Below are positions 47,063-58,943 of a stretch of DNA of 64,000 nucleotides, in pieces. Origin of the DNA: Bursaphelenchus xylophilus (lineage: Eukaryota; Nematoda; Chromadorea; Rhabditida; Aphelenchoididae); assembly GCA_904066235.2 (NCBI GenBank), contig CAJFCV020000001.1, positions 5,456,001 through 5,520,000 of the forward strand. The letters run 5' to 3'. How positions within the stretch are numbered: position 1 is the first letter of the stretch; each line of letters begins with the position of its first letter. The notes beneath the pieces were generated by a model. That model had not been told where the DNA came from and made no database searches. It saw only the letters and a list, made by a program, of their open reading frames with translations. A program made the translations under genes and the position numbers.

Positions 47063-50000
47063 ATGATTCGCGGCCAAAGGAGTTGGCTTCTGGCCGTTCT
47101 CGGCTTCAGCGTCGCTTTTGGCGTTGCGTCACAAGCTATCCGTAAGTTTGTTGCGAATTATTCGAATTGTGTTTTGCTCCAAAATGTGTTTTTCGACCAT
47201 TTCCAATCACTATTTATATTATACTAGACAAAAATTATCAAAAAATCACGATTTCTTTCATCCCTTGTCCCTCACTGCCGTTCATAATATCAAAAAGGAG
47301 ATCCCAATCTCCGAACTGATATCGGTATTTACACCGCGCTCGAAAATGTGACCTTCACCTACATTCAGAGCCCAAAAAAGAAGCCGTCCCTTCGAAAAGG
47401 GCGATCACTTTATGACACAATCAGAGTAAAGTAATCCGTTTTGAGGATTACGATGGCTTCGGTAAATGATAAAATAAAAAGGAAATCCGTTCGGAATCAG
47501 CGACTTAACCTACTGACCCAGAACGCCCGACGCCCCCTGAGGCGGTTTTTCGTAATCAGTCCGAAAAAGAACACCCGCTGCGAATTTGTGAAAAAAGTTT
47601 CAAAATAAAAGGGTGTCTGCAAATTGAGTTACTTACGTTAGAAAATAAAAAAAAAAATAAATAATTGGAATTAACAAGTAGAGCCGCCAAATTTCAGCGG
47701 TAATCTCAACATGCCCTGAGGGCAATTCGGCAGTCTTCCTTCTCCAGCACAACACGACACATGGAGTGGCTCTGAGAGAAGTCCCCACCAGCAGTTTCCT
47801 CGATTGCTCCGAGCTTTGTGCCGCCGGAAATGTAAGTAGAAATCTGAGAGATCAGAGTGAAAAATAACTCGAACTGCTTTTGCTTCTGCACGGAATAATA
47901 TTATTTGACTAACACGACGTCTTGCTCGGAATTTTGTCTAATATTTTTTAAGTTAAAATTGATTTGTTTGTGATTAAAATTTGAGGCCTTGTTTCTAACC
48001 AGGTGTATAATGCCTCCACCAAAAATCAACTTGTAAATTGGAAAAGTTCTTGTCAAAAAATGTTTTGTCGTCTTTTTCCTTGGTCTCTTAAAAAAATATC
48101 GTTGATTGTCTGATGGAAAAGCAAAGCTACAATTTTCAGTGACCTTTATGTGATTGTCGCAGAAAAAGTATGCCAAATTTGAAGCCAATCGGAAACCGTT
48201 AGATAAAGATTTGTTTGACCTACGATTAGTTGTTTTTCCTATAGAATTTACAGTTTTTTGTTAAAAATTTCATCTTCTGTTCTCTGATTTTCCCTCCACA
48301 AATCTGATCTCTACAGTAACATGAGTTCACCTACCCTAACCGAGCCTTCCCGTAACCCCTCACCGTTCCCCTCTCTGTTTCCATTCTGAATCCATGGGGC
48401 TTTCTTTTAAAGCGCTGGGCTCGTGAAGGTGAAAAGTTCGATTCGCATTCGGCCGCCCTGCTCATGCGGGTGCTGGATCTGCCTTGGGAGTTGGCGGCGG
48501 ACTGCGCCCTGCTCCGTCGTTTCAACCGCCGCTTAGCCGATGATTTACAGGATTGCGTGGGCGTCGAGTATCAAGCCGGGAAATGTCGTCTGATCGGTGC
48601 TCCCAAGGACAACGAGATCTACGAGACTGCCGCCGAGGGATCGTCGTTGGTCACCAAGACTTGTGTCAAGGTAAGAAAACAACTGAAGTTGATTTTGAGT
48701 ATAAAAAGGCAAACATAAAGAAAAAATTTAATTTTGGCTCATGAGCAAAAAATCGCCAAAAGTGATCGTTGAATATCTCGACAGTCATTGCAAATTACTA
48801 GTTAAATTTTTTAGTAATTGTGTGGCCTGGTAGAAGCATGAGATCCAGATTTAAAGAAGATTTGGCAATGAGATTCTCATTCTAATTTTAAAAAATAATT
48901 TCAAAAATTGAATATTGAAAAATAATAATTTTCCAGAGCGACCGTGTCTGTCACTCCCCCTTCCAATTCGACGTCCAAGAGCAGAAGATCCTTGTTGGAT
49001 TTGCCCGGGAAGTTGTCCCCGCCGACTCGATCCAAGTCTGTCTCTCGGCCTGTTTAAATGCCTTCGAAACTTTCGGCTTTGAGTGTGAATCGGTCATGTA
49101 TTATCCGGTGGATGCCGAGTGTATCCTCAACACCGAGGATCGTCTTGATCGTCCCGATCTTTTCGTCGATGAACACGAAGATACCGTCATCTACTTGGAC
49201 AATAATTGCGCCGGCTCCCAATGCTATGCCCCTTATGTGACGCAATATGTGGCTGTGGAGAACAGACAACTCGTTGAGGAGTTGGACCGCACTTTCCATG
49301 GACTCACTCTGGAGGAGTGCGAACAGATCTGCACAGAGAGGATTACTGTAGGAGCCAATGACTTCAATTGCAAATCGTTCATGTACAATGCCAAGAATAA
49401 GACTTGCATTGTGTCGGACGAGAGATCCAAGCCACTGGGAAGAGGGAATCTGACCGAAGCTGTGGGATTCAACTACTTCGAGAAGAAGTGCTTTGCTTGT
49501 AAGGTGGAAATTGAAAAAAAATCCATTTTTCGAACTTTATTTCTTGCAAATTTAGTATTTTTTCGAGATGATTTAGTCCGCTATGATTGTTGAATATCAC
49601 AACACTAGTTGCAAACAGCGAGCTAAAATTTTTATGTATCAAAATATGGACTAGATAGAGCACTTATTCAAATTTTTATGGAAATCCGGTCTCCGAGCAC
49701 CGAGAAATTCATTTCCCAAATTCAGTAGATTTTTGATGACATTTTAAACTAAAATTTGGTATTTCAGCTCCCCGAACCTGCCGTAACACTGCCTCGTTCA
49801 CCCGAGTCCCCCAGATGCTTCTGGTCGGCTTCGCGGCCTTTGTGATGGAGAACGTTCCCTCCGTGACCATGTGTCTCGACCAGTGCACCAATCCCCCTCC
49901 AGAGACCGGCGACAACTTTGTGTGCAAGTCAGCCATGTATTACTACAACGAACAAGAGTGCATTCTGAACGCGGAATCCCGCGAAACCAAGCCCGAGTTG

Positions 50001-52362
50001 TTCATTCCGGAAGAAGACGACTTCCTGGTCGATTATTTCGACATCAACTGCCATCTCCAAGCCGAGAAATGCCCTCAAGGCAAGGAATCGTCGGTGGTCC
50101 GCTCGCTGAATGCCGCCTTGCCCGAGGGTGAAGGCCCCATGCATGTGATTGAGAGTTTCACGGGAGAAGTGCAGGAATGTGCCAAGAAATGCTTCGGCTT
50201 GGCCCCCGAAAAGTGCCGCTCCTTCAACTACGACAAGGACAGCAAGCTCTGCAACCTGCTTTATTTGGATGGAAAGACAACTTTGAGGCCTCAAGTGAAG
50301 AGTGGAGTCGATCTCTACGATCTTCATTGTCTCTCGCCGGCTCCAGCCTCGTGCCAAGCCAAGGATGGCGCTCAGTTCTCCAGGTATTTGTACACAAAAC
50401 AACCGGGATTACCCTCGCAACAACTGGATATTGTCAGTTTGAGCACTTGTTTGGAGAGATGTGCCGAAAGCGAGCGATGTGAGGGAGTGAATTACAATAG
50501 AAGAAGTGGAAATTGCGCCCTGTTTGCGACCATTGAAAAGGAAGTTGGAGCTCCCAATGATCACATCGACTTTTACAAAAACCTCTGTCAAGTCAAAGAA
50601 GTGGATTCTGGCGTCTCTTCGGCTGCGAATGTCCCCAAAGAGGAAGTCAAGGAGCCTTCAGGACATGTCAGCAGCAAGGCCAACCGTCATCCCATCCTCG
50701 AGAGTAACCAGAAAAAGCCCAGCATCAAGGAGAAGGAAGAGTCCAGATTCGCTCCTCCCAAGACCTCGGAATCTGAATCCACCGGCGATCTTCCCTCTCT
50801 CCCAGACGCCAAGCTTGATGTTAAGGCCACTGGTCATATTGCCCCGACCGGCCCTCCAGTCTTGGTCGGCCCTGAGGCAGTCCACACCATCTGTAATTAC
50901 GAGGGAATCAAGGTCCAGATCAAGAACGACAAACCCTTCAGCGGAGTTGTTTTCGTGAAGAACAAGTACGACACTTGCCGTGTGGAGATTGGAGAGTCTG
51001 ATTCCGCGACTCTGGTCCTCGGTCTTCCCCACGATTTCGGCATGAAACCCATTCTTCTGAACGCTTTGGCCACCGATGAAGAGAAACAGGCCGAGCTGAA
51101 GCTGACCAAAGAGAAGCTGGCCGACAACGAACAACATCGGGAAGAGGGGCAGCTTGCGGGCAATGAAATCAGACGCAAACGACAGGCGACCAGAGATTGC
51201 GGCATCCAGGACATGAACAACGGCACCTACAGGACCACGGTCGTTGTGCAGACCAACAATCTGGGCATCCCGGGATTGGTCACCTCCATGGATCAGATCT
51301 ACGAAATCAGCTGTGATTACAGTAGTATGTTGGGTGGGAAAGTGACCACCGCCGCCAACATGACCGTCCACGGCCCCACCCCATCGCTGATTCAGCCCAG
51401 AGGCAAGATCGAGCTGGGCAACCCGGTGATGATGCAGATGAGCATGGCCAACTCCTCGGAGACCAAGCCCGTCATCCACGCCAAGCTCGGCGACATCCTC
51501 GAATTGCACTGGGAGATCATGGCCATGGACGAGGAGCTGGATTTCTTTGTCCGCGATTGCTTCGCCGAAGCCGGAGGGAAGGAGAGAAGGGAGGACGAGA
51601 AGCTCCAACTCATCGAGGACGGATGCCCCACCCCCGCGGTGGCCCAGAAGTTGATGCCCGAGCCCATCAAGATGCAGGGCTCGGCCGTGAAGATCGCTCA
51701 TCTGCAAGCATTCCGCTTCGACTCGTCGCCGACCGTCAGTGTGACCTGCAAGTTGGAGATCTGCAAGGGATTGTGCAAACCAACCCAATGCAATCTGTTG
51801 AAGGGCGTGCAGGAGAGTTGGGGAAGGAAGAAACGGTCCGTTCAGGAGATCGACAACTCCGTTACTGAGTGTAAGTTGGGCGATTTTTGAATGACGTGGA
51901 AGATTTTAAGCAATTTTATGGCAATATATTGCCAGACGTGCAATAATGATGACTAATTTTAAATTTTCGCCAAATTGAAGCGAATTTAACCGGTTTTAAT
52001 CCCTCAGAAATTACAGTAGTCCATCTAATGCTTCTATTTCAGTCGAGACCAAGCGTTACAAGATCCCTCGCTTCGCGCAGGCGACCACTTCTTTGGTGAT
52101 CATCGACCCCCTCCAACAGATCAACGACCCTCTTCCGCAGGTGTCGCTGAGCAAGAACTCGCCCGTCGAATTGGCCAACCAATCGCCGGAGATTATGCAG
52201 AGTTTGGCTGTGGCCCCTGAGGGTCAGATGTGCCTGAACAAGTACTTCTTGTTGGGCACCACGGGCATCCTTTTGTTGATCATCTTGGTGCAGGCTCTGG
52301 TGGTCGGAAAACACATCTTTGCGCGATTACACAACGACAACCCCAAAAAACAGTACTATTGA
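47063..52362 (+). CDS. noah-1: NOAH-like PAN/Apple and ZP domain apical matrix protein
   Basis: Six exons (47063-47141, 47698-47831, 48413-48670, 48937-49498, 49768-51870, 52043-52362) sum to 3,456 nt and 1,151 residues. The signal peptide is MIRGQRSWLLAVLGFSVAFG. It is followed by at least five Cys-rich PAN/Apple repeats (LDCSELC; VCLSACLNAFETFGFECESV; EECEQICTERI; VTMCLDQC; ECAKKCFG; TCLERCAESERCEGVNY) and a Ser/Pro/Lys linker (residues about 620-690). A ZP domain begins at TICNYEGIKVQI. A furin-type RKKR lies near residue 1030, with one TM helix (FLLGTTGILLLIILVQALVV) and a short tail. This PAN-plus-ZP architecture is that of nompA in Drosophila and NOAH-1/NOAH-2 in C. elegans, which anchor epidermis and sensory endings to the apical matrix. 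An extra RRKR at about residue 812 lies inside the ZP region. Confidence 0.93.
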
Positions 52363-53054
52363 GGGCTTACTGTAACTTTATTCAACATTTTTTGATGCAG
52401 TAATCCAATTTAGCGACGACTTTTTTGTTACAGTAATCCCAATTTTTTTTTCAAAATTATTGTAACTTTGGGTCGCGTCGTTGAAAAGTATTGTTAATTC
52501 CCTCCTCTGGCCATCGACTTGTCATTTATTTGTTGTTTTATCTCAGTCCGATCGTTCTACCAGCAGTTTTGAACGTCTAATTAAGATCATCTTCTCTTCC
52601 AAGCATTCCTTTTCCCAATTCCAAAAGATTTTCAACTTTTTTTTGCTCAATTATCCCATTATTTCTACTGTAAGACTATTTATTTTTATTTATTTGACAA
52701 TAAATTAATAAAATTTGATTCGAAATTACATTGTAGTAGGTAAGATAAGTGTCAAGAAAAGGGAATTCCCGTCGAGATTTATGATATCCCCCCGGATGAT
52801 CGTTGTTTACGATCAGGCGGTGTCTTGAAAGTCTAGAGAAGCGGTTGCGCAATCAGCGATGCCCATAAACCGGCTTCGGAATGACCTTTTCGGATGTCGC
52901 GACCCTAATTCTTCAGTTAGTTTTTGGATTCCCTTATTATTGCATTCTACAGGCACCTACAAAGTCGATTAATCGCTCACTCATCCATTCTTACTGTATT
53001 TTTTATCATTTTTGCACTTTGTCCTTTTCATTGTGCGTAGCCCCTTCGTTTTGG
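52363..53054. other. 3' flank of the NOAH-like gene and spacer
   Basis: AT-rich with AATAAATTAATAAA near 52698, a likely polyadenylation signal. No gene is recognised. Confidence 0.4.
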
Positions 53055-53990
53055 TGCTGCACTGTGCAAGACTAACTTTTTTCAACTCCTTTTTGCACTG
53101 TGCGAAATCTCAATTCTTCCAACAAATTCTCTTCGCACGGTGCAAGAATTCTTCCAAAAAATCGCACTTCCTTTCGCACTGTGCAACCACCATCCATCCC
53201 ATCGCTGAATCCCCGTCCATCGTTTTTTCCTGGAATCGCGGAAACGTCGAGTTCGGTTGTTTTGTCGCGCGTGCGACAAGCCCCTTTCTCTTCCCCCACT
53301 CCTTCACGCACCGCGCTGCTTTCTCTTCCTGGTCGCCTTTGATCCCAGGCATTTTTCGCGACAAAACAACGGAGAAAATGGGGGCGCGCGACAAATCCCA
53401 TGAAGAGGTTGTCCAACCGCGATTCCATGACAAGATTCCTGCAGGTTCCTGTCGCTTCCACTTCACATCAACCCCGCTCTTCTCGCCGCCGTTTGTCGCG
53501 CCGATCCGACGGACTTTCTCTGATTGCACCGTGCGCGTTGCGTGTGGATCCGACCTCTTCCGGCGACGGGAACGCAACAAAAAACGGGCGAAACCGGGGA
53601 TCAGAGGCGAGGAGAAGATGCGACGGCTCGAGTGCGCGCGCTTCTGTTTGTCGCGACGTCGTTTTGGGGTCGGAGCGGAAGACTGATGGACGTCGTTTGT
53701 CGCGATTGCACGGTGCGGAACAGAAAAAGGGAGCGTCGAGTGGGGGAAGAGTCGTCCGCGACTCCGTCGAGGATTCCCCGCGACATTTGCGTCAGAAAAC
53801 GGGGATCTGGGGATTTGTCGCGCCTCTTTCAGCGACAGCTGGCAGAAAGAAATGCAGGGTGCAAGTCGTCGGTGGTTTGCACGGTGCTTGGGGGACAAGA
53901 CTGCACAGTGCAGTGTTATTCATTCTGTGATGCACGGTGCACTCGCCGTGCACTGTGCGGATTTTGGTTGATTGCACTGTGCGCGTAAAT
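53055..53990. repeat. C+G-richer island with clustered GCAC-N-GTGC palindromes
   Basis: At least ten near-palindromes of the form GCAC(T/G/C)GTGC occur in 930 bp (near 53060, 53095, 53136, 53176, 53526, 53717, 53878, 53903, 53933, 53949, 53974). They are interleaved with repeated TTTGTCGCG. Several long open frames on both strands overlap here but have low-complexity composition and no recognisable domain, so I treat them as non-coding. The island ends at a MITE and lies just upstream of the MADF gene. Confidence 0.65.
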
Positions 53991-54003
53991 TGTGCGATAA
54001 GTA

Positions 54004-54158
54004 TCGGTCTGTCGGGAAAAAAACGGCGGATCGTCGCGCCTCGGAGTCGCTCATCATCGCTTTGCGACTGCAAGCCGCGGCTTGGGATTTGGTGCGCGAC
54101 AGCGGCGAGGCGACCCATTTTGATGCGACGATCCGCCGTTATTTTTCCGACAGACTGA
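54004..54158. mobile_element. 155-bp TA-flanked MITE just upstream of the MADF gene
   Basis: Inverted ends TCGGTCTGTCGGGAAAAAAA on the left and, read inward, TCAGTCTGTCGGAAAAATAA on the right; both continue into ACGGCGGATCGTCGC. TA borders each side (54002-54003 and 54159-54160). It ends 36 bp before the MADF start codon, so it probably lies in that gene's promoter or 5' UTR. Confidence 0.7.
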
Positions 54159-54194
54159 TAGAAGTTTTTAACAATGAAATTTATAGATTTCACA

Positions 54195-55543
54195 ATGACA
54201 ACGCTACTCTCTACGGTAAAACACGAGGTATTACATGTCCCCCAGACCTCCGCTCCACAAAGAGCATTTACAGTGCCTAAGGCGAAGTCATTGGATGCGC
54301 GACAAAAAGGGCAACTGATTGACTTGGTAAGCCAAGGTTTAGAATGAACCATCTGAACAGTAACACTTTATTAACAATGGTATTTCCAGATCCATTATCA
54401 TCAAGAATTGTGGAATTCTTCGAATCCCAACTTCCGAAACAAAGCCAAAATGGCCGAAGCCTGGACCCACATCGCCGCCGTTATGAACGACCCCAACCAC
54501 GAATATACGATCGACTTTTTGAAGCAGGCCTACAAACATCTCCGCGACACCTTCCACAGATACTGCAGGCTGGAACAACAGGGATTACAGACGGAAATAC
54601 GGGAGAAGTGGCCGTACAACGAAAAGTTTCGATTTCTGAGTGAGGAGGAGAAGAAAGTGGCCAGTCTGGGACATCAGAGGAGGCATACAGACGCCATACG
54701 GTAGGGATTACGGTAATTTGGGGAGATAATTTGTTTAATGTGATCAGGCATTTTACGGAATTTCTCGGAGGCCTGGGGCCCCAATTTCCTCAAATTTAGC
54801 ACAATTCCTCTGCATGAGCCATACATATTTGAATAAATTTTTGCTCTCAGTTTGCAGACCAACCAATATTCACCAATTTTTGTGAGAGCCTATGGAAAAA
54901 TGATGACAATTTCAGCCCGAAACTTCCGAAAGCTCGATCGCCAGCAATCCAAAGAAAATCCTCGAATCCCGAGATGTCCGCGGCCTCGGAATCCACTGCA
55001 GACCGTAAACGAAAGCTCTCGGATCCCCTGGAAATTGGGCAAAGGAAGAAACCGCAAGTGATCGTGTCGCCGAAGGTCCAGGAATCTGTCATCCAACCGA
55101 ATCTTCCGTCGACTTCGAGTCCGGTTTCCGATAATTCGATGCATTTCTGTCCTCAAAACACTTTTGAGGATACCGGGTCCATTATGAAAACCCTTTATGA
55201 CACTTTGGGTAAGTCTATTTGTCAATGCAAATGATTTTTGTCGCAAGGATTATACATTTTTGTATCGCAACTAACATCATGAACTCATTTTCTTCCAGGA
55301 AAAGCAGTCTCCCAGACCGGTGAAGCTCTCCATCGCCACGATTCCCTGCGATGGCAAAGTTTTTACATGGAAATCCAGTCGGTGATCGCCCGTTATATCA
55401 ACATACCTCACTCTTCTCTACAACAAGTCTATCCGTCGTACATAACTGACCCCGGGATGTCGTTCAAAGTCATCAGAAATGATATTTGTATGCCCTATCC
55501 TATTGTTGATTACGTTGACGTCGAAAGTGTTGATGAAAAGTAA
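54195..55543 (+). CDS. MADF domain DNA-binding protein
   Basis: Four exons (54195-54326, 54390-54700, 54916-55208, 55299-55543) give 981 nt and 326 residues. Residues about 38-125 form a MADF domain: GQLIDLIHYHQELWNSSNPN, EAWTHIAAVMN, LKQAYKHLRDTFHRYCRLEQ and KWPYNEKFRFL, with the three conserved aromatic/Trp positions. A basic Ser/Pro-rich linker with a likely nuclear signal (DRKRKLSD; QRKKPQ) follows. A C-terminal segment (LRWQSFYMEIQSVIARYINI) is in the position and style of a BESS motif. Family knowledge: MADF proteins (Adf-1, Dip3) bind DNA and regulate transcription. Alternative upstream starts cannot be excluded. Confidence 0.82.
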
Positions 55544-55559
55544 AATTATTGGCGAGAAT

Positions 55560-57100
55560 TAAGAGCAGTTCGACCCAATAAATGGCCTCGATATCATTGA
55601 GGACAAGGGCGTGTTCAAGAAGTTAATCAAAGAAGCTAATGAACTTGTGGAAGAGCTAAACCCAATGTTGTTGCCCTACTGAAGGATAAGATCAGAAGTT
55701 TGCCAAAGGAAACTCAGAAGTTCTGCGGTTTGTACAGGGTGACCCAAAATAACGGAGACAAATTTTTAAAGGTCCCACCGCGAAAACCGGGGGTTAGCGA
55801 AACATAAGCGACAACGGGTAATATTCTGTAACACCTCCTCTATAATCCACGAAAATTTGGTGGAATCATCTTGACGCAGAAAAAAGTTACAGCTTAGCAA
55901 AGATGCCTTGCGCCGTTTTTTGGCCTTCAAGTTTGGTTCCCGTGTTTTGCGTAGAGCCTGGCTGTACTACAGTTGCAGAAATGGCAAGTTCATTTGTTTT
56001 GTTAGACTACTATGCCCCTAAGAAAGCAGTTGCGTAGGTTTTTGGGCTACGGTTTTTATTTCTACGGTGGTACCAATCTCAACATTCAAGATTGCCATTT
56101 TTTCCAAGTTTTTTCTATAAAAAATTCAGTTTTTTTCGAATAAAGCTAAAACCGCTAGTACGTGTTTTATTCATTAATACAATGATTCTGAAAAAAGCTG
56201 GTATTGCTTGCTGGTTGCAACAGCTTTTCCTTAACAAGTTTCTCGCCCAGAACCTCCCCACGGCACGCGGCTTTGAGAAAGATGGGTTATCGATAACAGA
56301 ATGACATGATAGATAAAAATGGTGCATTATGCTCTTGCACACTTATGAATACGACTCTTGAGAATCAGCCTAGGGCACTTTCGGTCTTTATGTGTCACCG
56401 GCTTGACCGGTATTTCGCCTAAGGCAAGAATAAGGCAGAATTCTAGTGATTACCAAATGGAATTCCGTGGCAGTTACAAAATGTTTCTCTTTTGCTTTTA
56501 TGGTGTTCCTTTAATCATGTTCTAGTAACTCATATTTCATTTTGCCTTATCTAACACTCAAACTCCTTCTACGCTTACATTTTCAAAAAAGGCCGATTTT
56601 TGCACTTCAACTGCCTGAAAATACTCGGCTGTAACTTTTGAACCATCGATAGTTAAGCTGAGTACGATAGCTCATTTTAAAGGCCTTATTATGGTAATTA
56701 ATCACAGCAAATCTCAACCTCTTCCGAGTTTTCTTTTTTGAGTAAGGCAGCTTTATTGTAAAAAGACCCCACGGGCAGAAGGGTCCGAGTGAACCGGATA
56801 TATCGATGTCGTTCAAGGCAGAAGAGCGTCGTACAAGAAAACTTCCGGTATATAAAACTACCCTAACGTGGTACTGTAGTATAAATAAGGAGTCACTCAT
56901 GAATCTTAATAAGTCGCAGAAAAAACGAGAAATCTTTTGTCTCCGTTATTTTGGGTCACCCTGTATATTAGAGAACTCTCTACTTCCATGATAGCGGTAT
57001 ATCATAAAATTATGGCCTTATACGAAAACACCGCGACAAAATGTCAAATTGATTTTATTTTGATGATATTTTTATGTCATCGCCCTTGGCCACAAATTAA
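55560..57100 (+). pseudogene. Broken gene fragment split by a TA-flanked element
   Basis: Before the insertion, + strand sequence reads EDKGVFKKLIKEANELVEEL, then shifts by one nucleotide to NVVALLKDKIRSLPKETQKF. After the element (from 56966) the frame resumes as RELSTSMIAVYHKIMALYEN. Removing the element and one TA rejoins the second frame exactly across the site. There is no start codon or signal peptide, and there is one frameshift. The helical pattern with an 'LP.E...F' motif weakly resembles nematode SXP/RAL-2 (DUF148) proteins. It is a decayed copy regardless of family. Confidence 0.55.
55735..56963. mobile_element. TA-flanked 1.23-kb non-autonomous element, copy 2
   Basis: Same termini as 33314-34543 (CAGGGTGACCCAAAATAACG and its complement), TA at 55733-55734 and 56964-56965, 1,229 bp, opposite orientation. 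Internal sequence is strongly similar to copy 1 over the full length, implying recent activity. No transposase. Confidence 0.85.
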
Positions 57101-57177
57101 ACTCTAAAATCAGTCAATAATTTATGTTGTTGAGTCATAATTAAAGCTCTTCAAGTGTAATCAAGACTTTATTCAAT

Positions 57178-58710
57178 TCAATTTGTCGATGAGGAAAACT
57201 TGGAGGCACTTGTGGTGCTGGAAGTTTGGCCACTGGTGCTGGAGCCGACCTGGGAGTCACTTTTTTCGGAGCTAAGATCACATAAACAAGCCAGTTCCAC
57301 CTACATTTTGGCTTTGTTCCTCCCGAAGAACCAGTATCTGGAGCCCTTTACTTTCCTCTGATTCACATTTTCTTCTCGGACTTCCACGGAAATGTCTCTT
57401 TTGTCCGAACTTTTTCTGGCCGTTTTCTTGAATGGTTTGCACTTTTTGAATTCAAGGGGGATCTCGCGTTGTGATCGCGGTTTTTCAGCCGAGGTTTGGC
57501 CAATAAATTCCTGAAATTGGATATCAAATATACCATCAGAATAAGTTTAAAATATTACCTTTGATGGCGTCTGGACTCGTCGTTCTCGCATCGATCCGAT
57601 CTCATCACTGGCTATTCCAAGAGGCTTTTTCTGAACCAACAATCAATTCAAATAAGCAAGGACTCACTCTGTTCAAGTTGATTGTCTGCTTCCTCACCCA
57701 ACGTTTGCTATCTTTGAAGACGAACGGGCGAATCTTTGCATCCACAATCTCGTACTCAGTCTAAAAATACCTTACGAGATAAGGCTATCAAAAAATTTTT
57801 CAAAATCAAAATCTATTATCCCTGCTTACAAATGCTTCCTCTGTGCTGATAAATGTTTTATCTTCGGCGAATGCGGTCCGGAACGTCCTTCTGATCTCCT
57901 TCGGCTTAATCGGTTCACGTGGCTTCTTCCTGGGCAGTTCGCTGGTCGCCTCCGTCTTCCTCCTCGTTCTGACTTTAGCCCGAGGCGCTTTTCTAGATAT
58001 TGGAGATGGTGGATTCAAAGATTCACAGGTCTTCAATGTCCGATTAACTCCTTTCTTCCGCTTATTCGAACAATCGATTGGAGTCGGCGATTTGAAAATT
58101 AACTTCAAAATTTAAATTATATTATCCACGGACAAGATCATACCTGTTTCGCAGAATCCTTCTTGACCTTGCTCGGACTCTTCTGCCTCACAGATAAGGG
58201 GTTCGGAGACTTCGTGGCGGCCTTGGCTTCTTCTTCCGTGACGCTGACTTCTGTATGGAATACATTATCTTCAGTTCTGACCGTCTCCTAAAGTTGTATA
58301 AGTTCGGTCCTATTTTCTCTGATAGAACATGAATTATAAAACAAAAGTGTCTCCCAACCCACTTCATTAGTATTGGCGTGAGTTTTTGCCTTGGCCATCG
58401 GCGGCAACGTCGTTGGACTTGTCCCCGTTTCACTTCCAGAGATTCCTTTGCTTTCACCGGTCGAAGGTGTGGCAAGAAACATACGTAATTGGGCTGGCGT
58501 CATATCGGGCAACACGTCGAACGTTTCCTCATCCTCCTGAGTCGCCGAAACTTGTAATCTGCAATAAAAATTATGTTATACTAGGCCAAAATAAAAACTC
58601 AGTCTACAATATCTCAAAAGTAGACAAAACGGAAACCAAAACGTTTTCTGGAGTCCTGGAAGTATTTACGTATGGACTTACTCATCTTCGATCTCCTTTG
58701 AATTGTCCAT
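57178..58710 (-). CDS. Unidentified basic, probably nuclear protein
   Basis: Eight exons (58682-58710, 58363-58558, 58144-58287, 57830-58102, 57668-57760, 57559-57630, 57305-57510, 57178-57271) sum to 1,107 nt and 368 residues, all phases matching. Rich in Lys, Arg, Ser, Thr and Pro with several likely nuclear signals (SNKRKKGVNR; KVRTRRKTE; RKKPREPIKPKE) and many SP/TP sites (FKSPTP; LNPPSPIS; QTPSK). One more ordered segment reads VDAKIRPFVFKDSKRWVRKQ. There is no TM segment. The start is the first in-frame Met of the 5' exon, but upstream sequence stays open, so the N-terminus is tentative. It is divergent from the MRM2 gene, with 233 bp between the starts. The family is not recognised; a chromatin or mitotic role is only suggested by composition. 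Confidence 0.65.
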
Positions 58711-58943
58711 CAGAATTCGCTTTCGATTCCGCAGAAATTGGCGTGCATAAGATTCAAAATACAATGGCGACTGCCACCGAAAAAAATTTTGAAATAAAAA
58801 ATTACAATGTCAGCATCACTTGAATACATTTTTTATTATTATGTCATCTCATCCACCAATATTTTTTTGACACTTCGCCAAAAATCCGATGAATCCTGTG
58901 GCAACGAAAAAATAATATTTTTTAACAAAACTTTTTGTTCAAG

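Noticed and set aside
49929..51788. Long antisense open frames (up to 376 codons at 50658-51788, minus strand)
   Set aside because: They lie opposite the large NOAH-like exon, arise from its codon bias, and encode no recognisable domain.
53012..53988. Several overlapping long frames on both strands (up to 262 codons)
   Set aside because: All frames are similarly open because of base composition. The peptides are low-complexity Arg/Ser-rich and follow the GCACNGTGC and TTTGTCGCG repeats.
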